From JAMLIN01 sp964476625 (GTDB lineage: Bacteria > Pseudomonadota > Gammaproteobacteria > Burkholderiales > Burkholderiaceae_E), in NCBI GenBank assembly GCA_964476625.1, contig CAYZBJ010000008.1:17664-81663 (forward strand): a stretch of DNA of 64,000 nucleotides, read 5' to 3'. The position numbers were made by a program, and so were the translations under genes. The notes below the pieces were generated by a model. That model saw only the letters and a program-made list of their open reading frames with translations, made no database searches and was not told the origin of the DNA. Every line of letters starts with the position of its first letter. The stretch's first letter is position 1. Shown in pieces: positions 17,199 through 26,007 of this stretch.

Positions 17199-18104
17199 AT
17201 GGCAAGGCCCATATGGAGCGGCGCCCTCTCATTCGGGCTGCTCAATATTCCTGTGTCCCTGATGCCCGGTGAGCGGCGCACCGACCTGAGCTTTCGCATG
17301 CTCGACTCACGGGACAAAAAGCCGATCCGGTTCGAGCGGGTCAATGCCGAAACCGGTGACGAGGTCCCCTGGAAGGAGATCGTCAAGGCCTTCGAATACG
17401 ACAAGGGCAGCTATGTCGTCATCGAGAAAGAGGATCTTGCCGCCGCCGCGCCCGAGTCGCACGAATCGGTCGATGTCGAAGCCTTCGTCGATGCCTCCAG
17501 CATCAACCTGCGCTTCTTCGAGAAGCCTTACATCCTCGTCCCGGGCAAGAAGGCCGAGAAGGGCTATGTCCTGTTGCGCGAGACACTCAAGAAGACCGGC
17601 AAGATCGGCATTGCACGGGTGGTCGTGCGGACCCGGGAATACCTCTGCGCCGTGATGCCCGAGGACGACGCCCTGGTTCTCATCCTGCTGCGCTATCCGC
17701 AGGAACTCGTCGACCCGGCGGACTACAAGCTGCCCAGCGGCAAGGCGTCGGAGTACCGCCTCGCGCCCAAGGAGATGGACATGGCCGAGCAGCTCATCGA
17801 TTCGATGACTTCCGACTGGACGCCCGACAGTTATCACGACGAATTCCGGGAACGCCTGCTCGCCGTCATCAACAAGCGCATCAAGTCGGCCGGCGCCACG
17901 ACGCGTGTCGAGGAGCCCGAGGACCGCGAGGAAGCCGCCACAAATGTGGTCGACTTCATGTCGCTGCTCGAGAAGAGCCTCGACTCGCGCAAGCGCACGC
18001 GCGCGGAGGCCGTCGCGACCAAGTCTCCCGCCAAGTCCCGCGCGACGGGCACGAGAGCGACCAAGGCGGCGAAGAAGGCGACACCGCGCAAGCGCGCTTC
18101 CTGA
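17199..18104 (+). CDS. ku: Non-homologous end-joining protein Ku
   Basis: Bacterial Ku forms a ring-shaped homodimer on DNA ends and recruits LigD for non-homologous end joining. The ATG at 17199 gives 301 residues. It starts with MARPIWSGALSFGLLNIPV, the invariant opening of the family, with a GGAG upstream. The core runs to about residue 235, with ILVPGKKAEKGYVLLRE and YRLAPKEMDMAEQLID as landmarks. The last ~60 residues are a Lys/Ala/Thr/Arg-rich tail (KSPAKSRATGTRATKAAKK). Such extended basic tails occur in some Ku proteins and bind DNA. An upstream in-frame extension to 17037 is rejected because it lacks family similarity. It is followed 15 bases later by ligD. Confidence 0.95.
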   Translation: MARPIWSGALSFGLLNIPVSLMPGERRTDLSFRMLDSRDKKPIRFERVNAETGDEVPWKEIVKAFEYDKGSYVVIEKEDLAAAAPESHESVDVEAFVDASSINLRFFEKPYILVPGKKAEKGYVLLRETLKKTGKIGIARVVVRTREYLCAVMPEDDALVLILLRYPQELVDPADYKLPSGKASEYRLAPKEMDMAEQLIDSMTSDWTPDSYHDEFRERLLAVINKRIKSAGATTRVEEPEDREEAATNVVDFMSLLEKSLDSRKRTRAEAVATKSPAKSRATGTRATKAAKKATPRKRAS

Positions 18105-18119
18105 GCCGGGGCCCGCACG

Positions 18120-20677
18120 ATGGCGCGCACCGACTACCGCAGCAAGCGAGACTTCGGCAGGACGCGCGAGCCGGAGCCCGGCAAGGCGGCGCCGCGCGGC
18201 GGCCGGTCGATCTTCGTGGTCCAGCTCCACCATGCCANNNNNNNNNNGCGCTCAAGAGCTGGGCCGTGCCGAAGGGCCCCAGCTACGACCCCGGTGTCAA
18301 GCGCATGGCGATCGAGGTCGAGGACCACCCGGTAAGCTATGCCGGGTTCGAAGGCGAGATCCCGAAGGGCGAATACGGCGGCGGGCACGTGGCGCGCTTC
18401 GACAGCGGCGTCTGGGCGACGCAGGGGGATCCGCAGGACCAGCTCGCGAAGGGCCACCTGCGCTTCGAGCTCTTTGGCGACAAGCTCAGGGGCGGCTGGC
18501 ACCTGGTGCGCTCGGGCAAGCCGGCGCGGCAGCCGCAATGGCTCCTGTTCAAGGACGAGGATGCCTACGCCGGCACGCTCGAGGCCGACGACCTGCTGGC
18601 TGACGTGGCCGAAGCGCCGGCCGCGGACCGCAAGCGCGCCGGCATGGGCAAGGCGGGCAAGAAGGGCCTGGCGACGCTCCCCGCGGGCAAGCGGCGACGC
18701 AAGGGCTGGGCGGCGAAGGCGGCGGCGCTGGCGGGCGCGCGCGAGGCAGCCGCGCCCACCGGCTGCTTCGAGCCGCAGCTGGCGCGACTCGGGTCGTCGC
18801 CTCCGCAGGGCGAGCAATGGGTCCATGAGCTGAAATGGGACGGATATCGCATCCTCGCGAGCATCCGAAATGGCGAGGTGAGCCTGTGGTCGCGCAATGC
18901 CCTGGACTGGACGGCGAAGCTCCCCGACATCCGGGTTGCGCTCGAAGCGCTTCGGCTCCATTCGGGCGCGCTCGATGGTGAGCTCATCGCGGGGAGCGGG
19001 TCTCGCGAGGACTTCAATCTCCTGCAGGCGACGCTCTCGGGCGAGCGCCAGGGTCGCCTCGCCTACGTGCTCTTCGACCTGCTCCATCTCGACGGCATCG
19101 ATGTGTCGGACGCCGCGCTGGTCGATCGCAAGGAGTTGCTCCGCCAGCTCATCGACGGGGTGTCCCCGCATCTCGCATTAAGCAGCCATGTCGACGCCGA
19201 CCCCGGCCTCGCCCTGCGCCTGGCCGGCGAGCAGGGCTTCGAAGGGATCATCTCCAAGCGCGCGGACCGACCCTACCGTGGCGGGCGTGGCGACGACTGG
19301 CGCAAGACGAAGCAGCTCACGAGCGACGAGTTCGCCGTAGTGGGCTATACCGCGCCCAAGGGCAGTCGCAGCGGCTTTGGCTCATTGCTGCTTGCGCGGC
19401 CCGACGCCGGACACGGCTGGCGCTATGTCGGCAGGGTGGGGACCGGATTCACCGACGCGCTCATCGGCGAGCTGGCCCCCCGGCTTGCGCAGGGTGGCCG
19501 CAAGACGCCTACCGTACACGTTGGGGAAACCGATACCGACCTGCGCGCGGCGACCTGGTTCGATCCGCGGTTCGTCGTCGAAGTCTTCTACCGCGGTATC
19601 GGCCGCCAAGGGCTGCTGCGCCAGGCTTCGCTCAAGGCGGTACGTCCCGACAAGGATGTTGGCGATCTCGCCGACAGCGACAGGGCGGCCAAAACGAGCG
19701 GGCCGGCGAAGACGAGGGCCGAGGCGAAGACGGCTGGAGGAGCGACAGCGGTGAAGGCGGCGAAATCGGTGAAGGTGGCGAAGGCGGCCAAGCAGGATGC
19801 GCGGCCGGATGTCCCGCAGCTCTCCAGTCCGGAGAAGGTGCTCTTCCCGGACATCAAGGCGACGAAGCGGGAGGTCTGGGACTACTACGAGGCGGTGATG
19901 GGACATCTGTTGCCGGAGATCGTGGGGCGCCCCTTGTCCATCATCCGGTGCCCGGGCGGAACGGAACAGACCTGCTTCTTCCAGAAGCACCTTACTGCCG
20001 GCCTCGAGCGAGTCGGGTCGGTTCGCCTTGAAGAGGAGAGCGGCCAGCACGACGACTATCTCGTGGTGAACGACGAAGCTGGGCTCATGGAACTGGTGCA
20101 ATTCAATTCACTGGAGTTCCATCCCTGGGGCTCGCATGCCCGGGATCCCGGCCGGGCCGACCGCGTGGTGTTCGACCTCGATCCGGGCCCCGGCGTGGCC
20201 TTCGACGAGCTGAAGTCGGCGGCCCGGGACATTCGCAGGCGGCTGCAAGAACTGGAACTGGAATCCTTCCTCCGGGTTACCGGCGGCAAGGGCCTGCATG
20301 TCGTCGTGCCACTGAACCCGGGTTGCGAGTGGGATCTGGCCAAGCGCTTCGCCCGGGGTTTCGCCGAAGCACTGGCGGGATCCGAGCCGGATCGCTTCGT
20401 GGCGGTCGCCTCGAAGAGCCGGCGTCAGGGACGCATCTTCGTGGACTACTTGCGCAACGGCCGGGGCGCCACCGCGGTGGCCAGCTATTCGCTGCGCGCG
20501 CGGCCCGGGGCGCCGGTCGCCATGCCTCTGGCCTGGAGCCAGCTGGGCAAGCTGGCACGGCCAGATGCGTTCACGATCCGTGACGCGCCACAGAAGCTCC
20601 GGCGCCGGCGCAAGGATCCCTGGGAAGGCATCGACGAGGTGATGCAGGACCTGTCGCGGTGGGCGGCCGAGGATTGA
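18120..20677 (+). CDS. ligD: Multifunctional DNA ligase D, interrupted by an assembly gap
   Basis: LigD is the NHEJ partner of Ku. The domain order is phosphoesterase, ligase, polymerase, as in Pseudomonas. The PE domain opens with MARTDYRSKRDFGRTREPEP. The ligase nucleotidyl motif is ELKWDGYR with its adenylated Lys. The polymerase carries the DxD metal motif in VVFDLDPGPGV. Lys/Ala-rich linkers separate the domains. Ten Ns at 18238-18247 split the PE domain and put its two sides in different frames. Comparison with family sequence (HDASRLHYDFRLELDGTLKS) implies about 38 real bases are missing there; 38 restores the frame while 10 does not. The gene is therefore probably intact in the organism. 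Confidence 0.9.
18238..18247. other. Assembly gap (10 Ns) in ligD
   Basis: A ten-N scaffolding join inside the phosphoesterase domain. The family expects about 13 residues (SRLHYDFRLELDG) between HHA and ALKSW, so roughly 38 bases are absent. The missing piece includes conserved PE-domain metal and active-site residues. Confidence 0.85.
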
Positions 20678-20700
20678 GGATCACGTGCGGAACCAAGACC

Positions 20701-22788
20701 CTACCACGCGAACCGCAGGCCGGCATGGACCGAACGGCCCGTGCCGGGGTTGAAGAGAGCCGATGCGGCGCTAGCAGTGCCGGCCACAATGGTGCTGGAG
20801 ATGTAGCGCTTGTCGAGCAGGTTGCGTCCCTCGAGGTAAGCAGACCACCCCGACGCCCGGGCCTCGTAGCCCATCCGGAAGTTCAGGAGCAGGTATGGAT
20901 CGACCTGCAACTGGTTCGCGTTGTCGGCAAAGAAGCCCGTGGGCGTCCATTCGACGTTGGGCCCGGCATGGAAGCCGCTTGGGCTGCGGTAGAGGATTTC
21001 CGCGCGGATCTGGTGCGGGGCGATACCGGGCAGGCGGTTTTCGGCGAAGAGCGGGTCGCCGTCGAAACGGAAATCGCTGTAGGCGTACGTGGCGTTTAGC
21101 CAGAGGCTGTCGCCCTTGTCGAAAGCCGACTCGAGGAGCGACAGCGCGAGACCCAGTTCGATGCCCTGGTGGATTGTACGATCGGCATTCGCGATCGAGC
21201 AGGGGCTCCAGGGTCCCGTGGTAAGGCATTGGAGCTCGTTCCTGATCTCGGAGCGATACACCGCCACATCCCAGGCGAGACGCGGGCGCCGGCCGCGCGT
21301 ACCGATCTCGTAGGTCGTGGCCGTCTGGGCCTCGAGGTCCGAGCTGGCGGCTGATGCGAACGTATTCGCATCGAAGGTCGGCACTTCGGCGCTACGCGAC
21401 ACGTTGGCGAACACCTGCCAGTCGCGATCCAGGTCCCACACGAGCCCGAGCTTGGGGCTGAAGCTGTCGTAGCTGCGGTGGCCGGACTGGTCGTCGTCGG
21501 CCAGGAAGCGGTCATGCCTGTCGCGCACGGCATGCTGGTACTGGATACCCGCGACGATGGCCACAGTCGGCCGGATGAAGAACGAGTTCTCGGCATAGAC
21601 CGAGAGGTTCCTGGACTCGTCGACGTTGGAGGCGGCGAGGTCCCCCTTCACCGCCCCCGTCAGGTTGATGTATTGCTCGTTGTCGATCCTGCCGTTCAGG
21701 ACGTTGGCGCCGGCGACAAACCGGTTCCTGTGGCCGCCCAGGGTCCGGTCGTCGACGGTACGAACGAAGCCGCCATGGTCGCGGACACGGTAGTCGAGCC
21801 ACTGGAATATCGGATGCATCACATGGCGCCGGACCGCGAACAGGCCGAACTCCAGCGATGTCGGACCGAAAAGAAGCGTGGTCTTGTTGGCAAGGCGCAG
21901 CGAGTCGATGTTGCGCTGCTGGTCCTGCCGGATGAACTCCGGGTCGGCCTCGCGCGGTGAACGCAAGGCTGCCTCCATGGTGACTTCGCCGGGGAGGCGC
22001 GAGCGCCATGAGTTCACGTTGACGTAGAAACGTGTCTCGGCGGTCGGCGAGAAGCGGTAGCCGAGGTTTGCGCCCAGACGCTCCTGGTGGCCGTTGCTGT
22101 GGTCACGGTATCCGTCGAAGCGCTCGGCCGAGCCGGTGACGGAGTAGTCCCAGGAACCGAGCGCGGCGCCAGTGCTCGCCTGGCCGCGGAGATACCCGAA
22201 GCTGCCGACATCGACGCGACCGTCGAACGGCGAGGCATCGCGCCCTGTCGGGCTTACAAAGTTGACCGCGCCGCCGAGCGAATTGGCGCCGTAGCGGAGC
22301 GCGTTGGCGCCCTTGTAGACCTCGACATAGCGGTATGCGGTCGGGTCGATCTCGAACAGGTCGAAGAGACCGTCGGAGGTGTTGATCGGGATACCGTCCA
22401 TGCTCATGTTGATGCCGCGATTGCCGTAGTTGCGCGACAGCCCGGAGCCGCGGATCGACACCCTGGCATCCGGGCCCCAGCGAGACTGGGTCACCACTCC
22501 GGGCACCCAGCCGAGGATGTCCCTGAGCGTTTGTGCCGGGCCGTCCTCGTAGGCGGTATCCGGCACGACCTCGACGGCGCCGGGCGTGCGCCGGATGTCC
22601 GCGCTGGCCTCTTCCTCGTCGGGGACGGTCAGCGCGCTGGCGCTGCGCTCGGCGCTGATGGTGACCGTCGGCAAGGAGCCCTGGGCATGGGAAGGCTGCC
22701 AGCCGAGCAGGCCGGTCAATGCAAGCAGGCTGGCCGATGCGGTGATCGGTGAAATCGTGGCCGGGTTCTTCATGTTCGTTATCGTCAT
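20701..22788 (-). CDS. TonB-dependent outer-membrane receptor
   Basis: A 695-residue TonB-dependent receptor. The signal peptide ends near SHAQG. A TonB-box-like LPTVTISAE follows, then the plug domain with RDILGWVPGVV and RIRGSGL-type motifs (here VSIRGSGLSRN). The barrel ends in HAGLRFAW with a terminal aromatic, as required for BAM insertion. The order PepSY protein then receptor, separated by only 24 bases, is typical of siderophore or metal uptake operons. The ligand is not determinable; the upstream DUF2946 protein is often linked to copper or iron receptors. A second Met at 22773 is an alternative start. Confidence 0.9.
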   Translation of the reverse strand: MTITNMKNPATISPITASASLLALTGLLGWQPSHAQGSLPTVTISAERSASALTVPDEEEASADIRRTPGAVEVVPDTAYEDGPAQTLRDILGWVPGVVTQSRWGPDARVSIRGSGLSRNYGNRGINMSMDGIPINTSDGLFDLFEIDPTAYRYVEVYKGANALRYGANSLGGAVNFVSPTGRDASPFDGRVDVGSFGYLRGQASTGAALGSWDYSVTGSAERFDGYRDHSNGHQERLGANLGYRFSPTAETRFYVNVNSWRSRLPGEVTMEAALRSPREADPEFIRQDQQRNIDSLRLANKTTLLFGPTSLEFGLFAVRRHVMHPIFQWLDYRVRDHGGFVRTVDDRTLGGHRNRFVAGANVLNGRIDNEQYINLTGAVKGDLAASNVDESRNLSVYAENSFFIRPTVAIVAGIQYQHAVRDRHDRFLADDDQSGHRSYDSFSPKLGLVWDLDRDWQVFANVSRSAEVPTFDANTFASAASSDLEAQTATTYEIGTRGRRPRLAWDVAVYRSEIRNELQCLTTGPWSPCSIANADRTIHQGIELGLALSLLESAFDKGDSLWLNATYAYSDFRFDGDPLFAENRLPGIAPHQIRAEILYRSPSGFHAGPNVEWTPTGFFADNANQLQVDPYLLLNFRMGYEARASGWSAYLEGRNLLDKRYISSTIVAGTASAASALFNPGTGRSVHAGLRFAW

Positions 22789-22812
22789 GGGAGCGCGAGG
22801 GCAGGGGAGGGT

Positions 22813-24252
22813 TCAGAGGCCGACGCGCTCGTGCCAGCGTCGTGGCACGAGCGCGTCGACCAGGATTGCGACGAGCATCGATGCACCAAGGAGCGGATAG
22901 AGCAAGCCCAAGAGCGCCGCGACGACGACGGCCCCCCTGGCCGTGCGAGCGTTGCGATTGCCCGGCGGTGCGCCGAGGCGGCCGCCGGGACGTCGCTTCC
23001 ACCACATCACGACGGCGCTTGCGGTCAGCGCGAGGATCGCCAGGCAGCCGGCCAGCATCACGAGCTGGTTGGCCAGGCCGAACTGCCGGCCCGTGTGCAG
23101 GCTGACCCCCCACTCGACGAGGCGACCGGCGACTCCGAAGTCGGCATAGCCGACATCGGCAAGGACCTCGCCGGAGTACGGATCGAGGTGAACGACGCGC
23201 GTGGCGCGGATGTCGTTCGGGAAGGACATCGCGGTATACACGCCACGTGGTCCCATGGGAAGGCTGACCGGCGTGCCGGCCGGCACACCGTGCAGGGCGA
23301 ACAGGTCCATGGCCTCGTCGAGCCCGATCGGGCGCGTGTCGACCGGCGCCGGCGCGCCGGGCGGTGCCGGCTGGCCATGGGAACCATGGGGCGCCGGACG
23401 CGGATCCGGCAGAGGGAGCGACGCCCCGGACAATGACCAGGGGACGTCCCCCACGCTCGCGAGCGGGACGGAGGCCCCGGGCCTGCTCCAGAGATGCTCG
23501 GGCAGGCCCATTCCCCACTCGTTGCTGAGTCGGCCGAACTGCTGGCCCCAGAAAGCGGACCAGGGCATGCCGGTAACGGCAAGGAAAAGGATCGCCGCCG
23601 CGGCGGCGATCCCGAGCACCGCATGGAGATCACGCCACCAGATGCGTTGCTGCGGGCGACCGCGCAAGCTGTAGACGCCGCCTTGGCGACCGCGCGGCAA
23701 CCAGAGAAAGACGCCGGAGACGACGAGGACAATCGCCCATCCGGCGACGACCTCCACCCAGTGATTGGCTACCGGTCCCGCGATCGCGAGCGAGTGCACC
23801 TGCTTGACGATCTCCATCGGTCTGAGATCGTCGCGAAGCTGGCCGAGCACCCGGCCATCGGATGGTGCGAGGAAAACCGCGACCGTACCTTCGGCGGTTC
23901 GTATGCCGACCTCGGCGCTGCGGCCGGCCTCGGGCGGCGCTACGAATCGCGCCGGCTCGCCGGGTACTTCGGCCAGGGCCCTGGCAACGAGCGTTTCAGC
24001 GTCCAGTGACGCGGTGGACTCGGCCGGCACGAGGCGTAGCTGAGCGTAAAGCCGCGCTTCGATCGACTCCCCGAAGAGGTACACGGCACCGGTGACAGCC
24101 ATCAGTGCGAGGAACGGCAAGCACACCAGGCCGGCATAGAAATGCCAGCGCCACACGCGCCGGTACAAGGCGGAATCCCGTGGGGACGATGGCGTCGGCG
24201 GCTGCGTCACGGCATGGCGGCCCGGGAGGGCAGGAGGGGCGATGGATGGCAT
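22813..24252 (-). CDS. PepSY-associated transmembrane protein
   Basis: A 479-residue inner-membrane protein of the PepSY_TM family. Five membrane segments are visible. The first (WHFYAGLVCLPFLALM...) carries the typical W-x-x-H-F-Y-A-G start. The second is near WVEVVAGWAIVLVVSGVFLWLP and the third follows RDLHAVLGI. The fourth lies before MWWKRRPGG and the last is at the C-terminus. Histidines in VKQVHSLAIAG, DLHAVLG and VSLHTGRQFG resemble the conserved membrane-embedded His set of ferric-siderophore reductase-like proteins. It sits between the DUF2946 gene and the TonB receptor. A role in reducing or releasing the imported metal complex is inference. Confidence 0.85.
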   Translation of the reverse strand: MPSIAPPALPGRHAVTQPPTPSSPRDSALYRRVWRWHFYAGLVCLPFLALMAVTGAVYLFGESIEARLYAQLRLVPAESTASLDAETLVARALAEVPGEPARFVAPPEAGRSAEVGIRTAEGTVAVFLAPSDGRVLGQLRDDLRPMEIVKQVHSLAIAGPVANHWVEVVAGWAIVLVVSGVFLWLPRGRQGGVYSLRGRPQQRIWWRDLHAVLGIAAAAAILFLAVTGMPWSAFWGQQFGRLSNEWGMGLPEHLWSRPGASVPLASVGDVPWSLSGASLPLPDPRPAPHGSHGQPAPPGAPAPVDTRPIGLDEAMDLFALHGVPAGTPVSLPMGPRGVYTAMSFPNDIRATRVVHLDPYSGEVLADVGYADFGVAGRLVEWGVSLHTGRQFGLANQLVMLAGCLAILALTASAVVMWWKRRPGGRLGAPPGNRNARTARGAVVVAALLGLLYPLLGASMLVAILVDALVPRRWHERVGL

Positions 24253-24422
24253 GCTGCTTTTCCTGCGCTGTCGATGGCACTCCAGCCCAACAGGCGTGCT
24301 TCGTCAACGTGAATGCCGTGGGGCGATGCCGGCAATGAGCCGGGACGGGGGCGGTATACCGGCCTGCTAACGGGAGGCGGCCCGCGCGCGCATGGATGCG
24401 CGCGTGTCGCGGGCGCGCCCCT

Positions 24423-24809
24423 TCAGCGGGCGGTCGTCAGCGCAGGGATGGGGGGGCCGCGTGCCGGGAGCGCAGCCCCGGCGCGATCGGCCATGGGTGC
24501 CTGCCGGGCGGGGAGGAGCACATGGGCGAGCGGTCGGGTCTCGACCACTTGCCCGGCCTGGAAGTGGGCGGGCAATGTCGCCGGCAGGCAGAGGGGACAG
24601 TCCAGCGCATGGCGGTCTCCTTCGACCGCCCGCCCGTCCTGGTCCACGAGCAGCATGACCACGCCGCCATCGGCACACACCGCTTGCATCGTCCTGGGCG
24701 AGGCGATGGTCGACGCCGTGGCGACACCCAGCGACAGGAAGAACCAGGCGACGACCAGCCGGGTCAATGTCCTGGATGTGCGCAGCGCGTGCATGGTCCG
24801 CATTATCAC
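24423..24809 (-). CDS. DUF2946 family protein
   Basis: A 128-residue protein with an N-terminal hydrophobic segment (LTRLVVAWFFLSLGVATAS) and the DUF2946 hallmark LDCPLCLP, a CxxC that may bind metal. Members of this family are usually encoded beside TonB receptors and PepSY proteins, as here. The GTG start at 24809 overlaps the ada stop (GTGA); ATG at 24803 is an alternative. The mature protein is probably periplasmic or membrane-anchored. Its function is unknown; a metal-uptake accessory role is inferred from context. Confidence 0.7.
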   Translation of the reverse strand: MIMRTMHALRTSRTLTRLVVAWFFLSLGVATASTIASPRTMQAVCADGGVVMLLVDQDGRAVEGDRHALDCPLCLPATLPAHFQAGQVVETRPLAHVLLPARQAPMADRAGAALPARGPPIPALTTAR

Positions 24810-25921
24810 CGGGTTTGCGCGTCGCGCTGACGGATCTGCGAAGCGCTTGCGCGCTGCTCCCGCTCAAGCAGTTCGCGCTTGCGTTCAACGCCCCAGCGAT
24901 AGCCCGAGAGCTCGCCATCCCGCCTCACGACCCGATGGCAGGGGATGGCAACCGCGAGGGGATTGGCGGCGCAGGCCTGCGCGACGGCGCGGACTGCCTT
25001 CGGCGCCCCGATGCGCTGCGCGATTGCGGCGTAGCTGGCCGTCGCGCCGGGCGGAATGTCGCGAAGCGCCTGCCAGACGCGTTCCTGGAAGGCTGTGCCG
25101 CGCACGTCCAGCGGCAGGTTCAACCCGGCCGATGGGGCTTCGACGAAGCCCACCACCCGCGCGACCAGCTGCTCGAATGCCGAGTCGCCGCCGACCAGCT
25201 CGGCTTTCGGGAACCGGTCCTGGAGGTCGCGCAACAACTGTTCGGGATCGTCGCCCAGAAGGATCGCGCAGATGCCGCGCTGGCTCTGGGCGACGAGGAT
25301 GGCGCCCATGGTGCACTGCCCCAGGGCGAAGCGGATGCTGGCGCCGGCGCCGCCCGCCCGGTACTCCCGTGCCCGCATGCCCAGCATCCGTTCGGCGCCC
25401 TCGTAGAACCGGCTGCCCGAATTGAAGCCGGCGCCATAGATCGCATCCGTGACCGATCCACGCGAGGAACCGAGTTGCTCGCGCAGCCTGCGCGCGCGCC
25501 AGGCGCAGGCGTAGGCCCTGGGCGTGAGTCCGGTTTCCGCCTTGAAGACCCGGTGGAAGTGCTGCGGGCTCAGCCCCGCCTCGCGCGCGAGCTCGTCGAG
25601 GCGCGGCGGCGTCTCGGCCGCCTCGATCCGGCGGCAGGCCCGCGCCACCTGTTCGGCGCGCCCGGCCGCGAGCGTCGTCCGGTCGCCCCGTGCCCGGCGG
25701 CTGGCGCGATAGCCCGCCGCTTTGGCGGCCGCGGCCGAATCGAAGAACTCGACGTTCTCGCGCCTGGGCAGGCGGGCCAGGGAGCTGGGGCGGCCGTAGA
25801 CCCCGGTGCTGCGCACCGCGTAGACGAAGTGGCCGTCGGCGGCGGCGTCGCGGGCCTGCACGGCCTGCCAGCGTCGCTCGTCCGAGGCGTAGCGAGTAAC
25901 GCCCGAAGGGACGGTGTTCAT
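24806..25921 (-). CDS. ada: Ada-type O6-methylguanine-DNA methyltransferase/regulator with degenerate N-terminal sensor
   Basis: A 371-residue Ada protein. Order: N-terminal Ada_Zn-binding domain (about residues 10-85), AraC-type HTH (PRLDELAREAGLSPQHFHRVFKAETGL), then the O6-alkylguanine methyltransferase domain. The latter's acceptor cysteine is intact in AIPCHRVVRRDG. In the N-terminal domain every expected cysteine is replaced. The FCRPSC motif reads YGRPSS (Gly for Cys38, Ser for Cys42) and RPCKRC reads RASRRA. The protein should still repair O6-methylguanine, but it cannot bind zinc or accept methyl from phosphotriesters in the known way. Start ATG 25921 has AGGAAAGGA upstream; 25948 is an alternative. 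The stop overlaps the DUF2946 start. Confidence 0.9.
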   Translation of the reverse strand: MNTVPSGVTRYASDERRWQAVQARDAAADGHFVYAVRSTGVYGRPSSLARLPRRENVEFFDSAAAAKAAGYRASRRARGDRTTLAAGRAEQVARACRRIEAAETPPRLDELAREAGLSPQHFHRVFKAETGLTPRAYACAWRARRLREQLGSSRGSVTDAIYGAGFNSGSRFYEGAERMLGMRAREYRAGGAGASIRFALGQCTMGAILVAQSQRGICAILLGDDPEQLLRDLQDRFPKAELVGGDSAFEQLVARVVGFVEAPSAGLNLPLDVRGTAFQERVWQALRDIPPGATASYAAIAQRIGAPKAVRAVAQACAANPLAVAIPCHRVVRRDGELSGYRWGVERKRELLEREQRASASQIRQRDAQTR

Positions 25922-25965
25922 GGTGTCGGTCCTTTCCTGCTTTTCCATGGCGCCAATCTATGCCG

Positions 25966-26005
25966 GAATTCGATCGCAAGCCCTCCGAATCTTGCGATCG
26001 AATTC
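25966..26005 (-). promoter_or_regulatory. Palindromic pair of Ada boxes between alkB and ada
   Basis: A perfect 15-bp inverted repeat, GAATTCGATCGCAAG at 25966-25980 and its complement at 25991-26005, with a 10-base spacer. Each arm contains AAT-N6-GCAA, the A-box/B-box arrangement of the E. coli Ada operator, so two boxes face each other. It lies 45-84 bases before the ada ATG and just after the alkB stop. A -10-like TAGATT (25955-25960) follows at a suitable place for ada. It could alternatively serve as a stem-loop ending alkB transcription, but no T-run follows. Confidence 0.6.
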
Positions 26006-26007
26006 GA

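Noticed and set aside
18120..20677. ligD as a frameshifted pseudogene
   Set aside because: The frame change coincides exactly with ten Ns, and the family-predicted missing length restores the frame.
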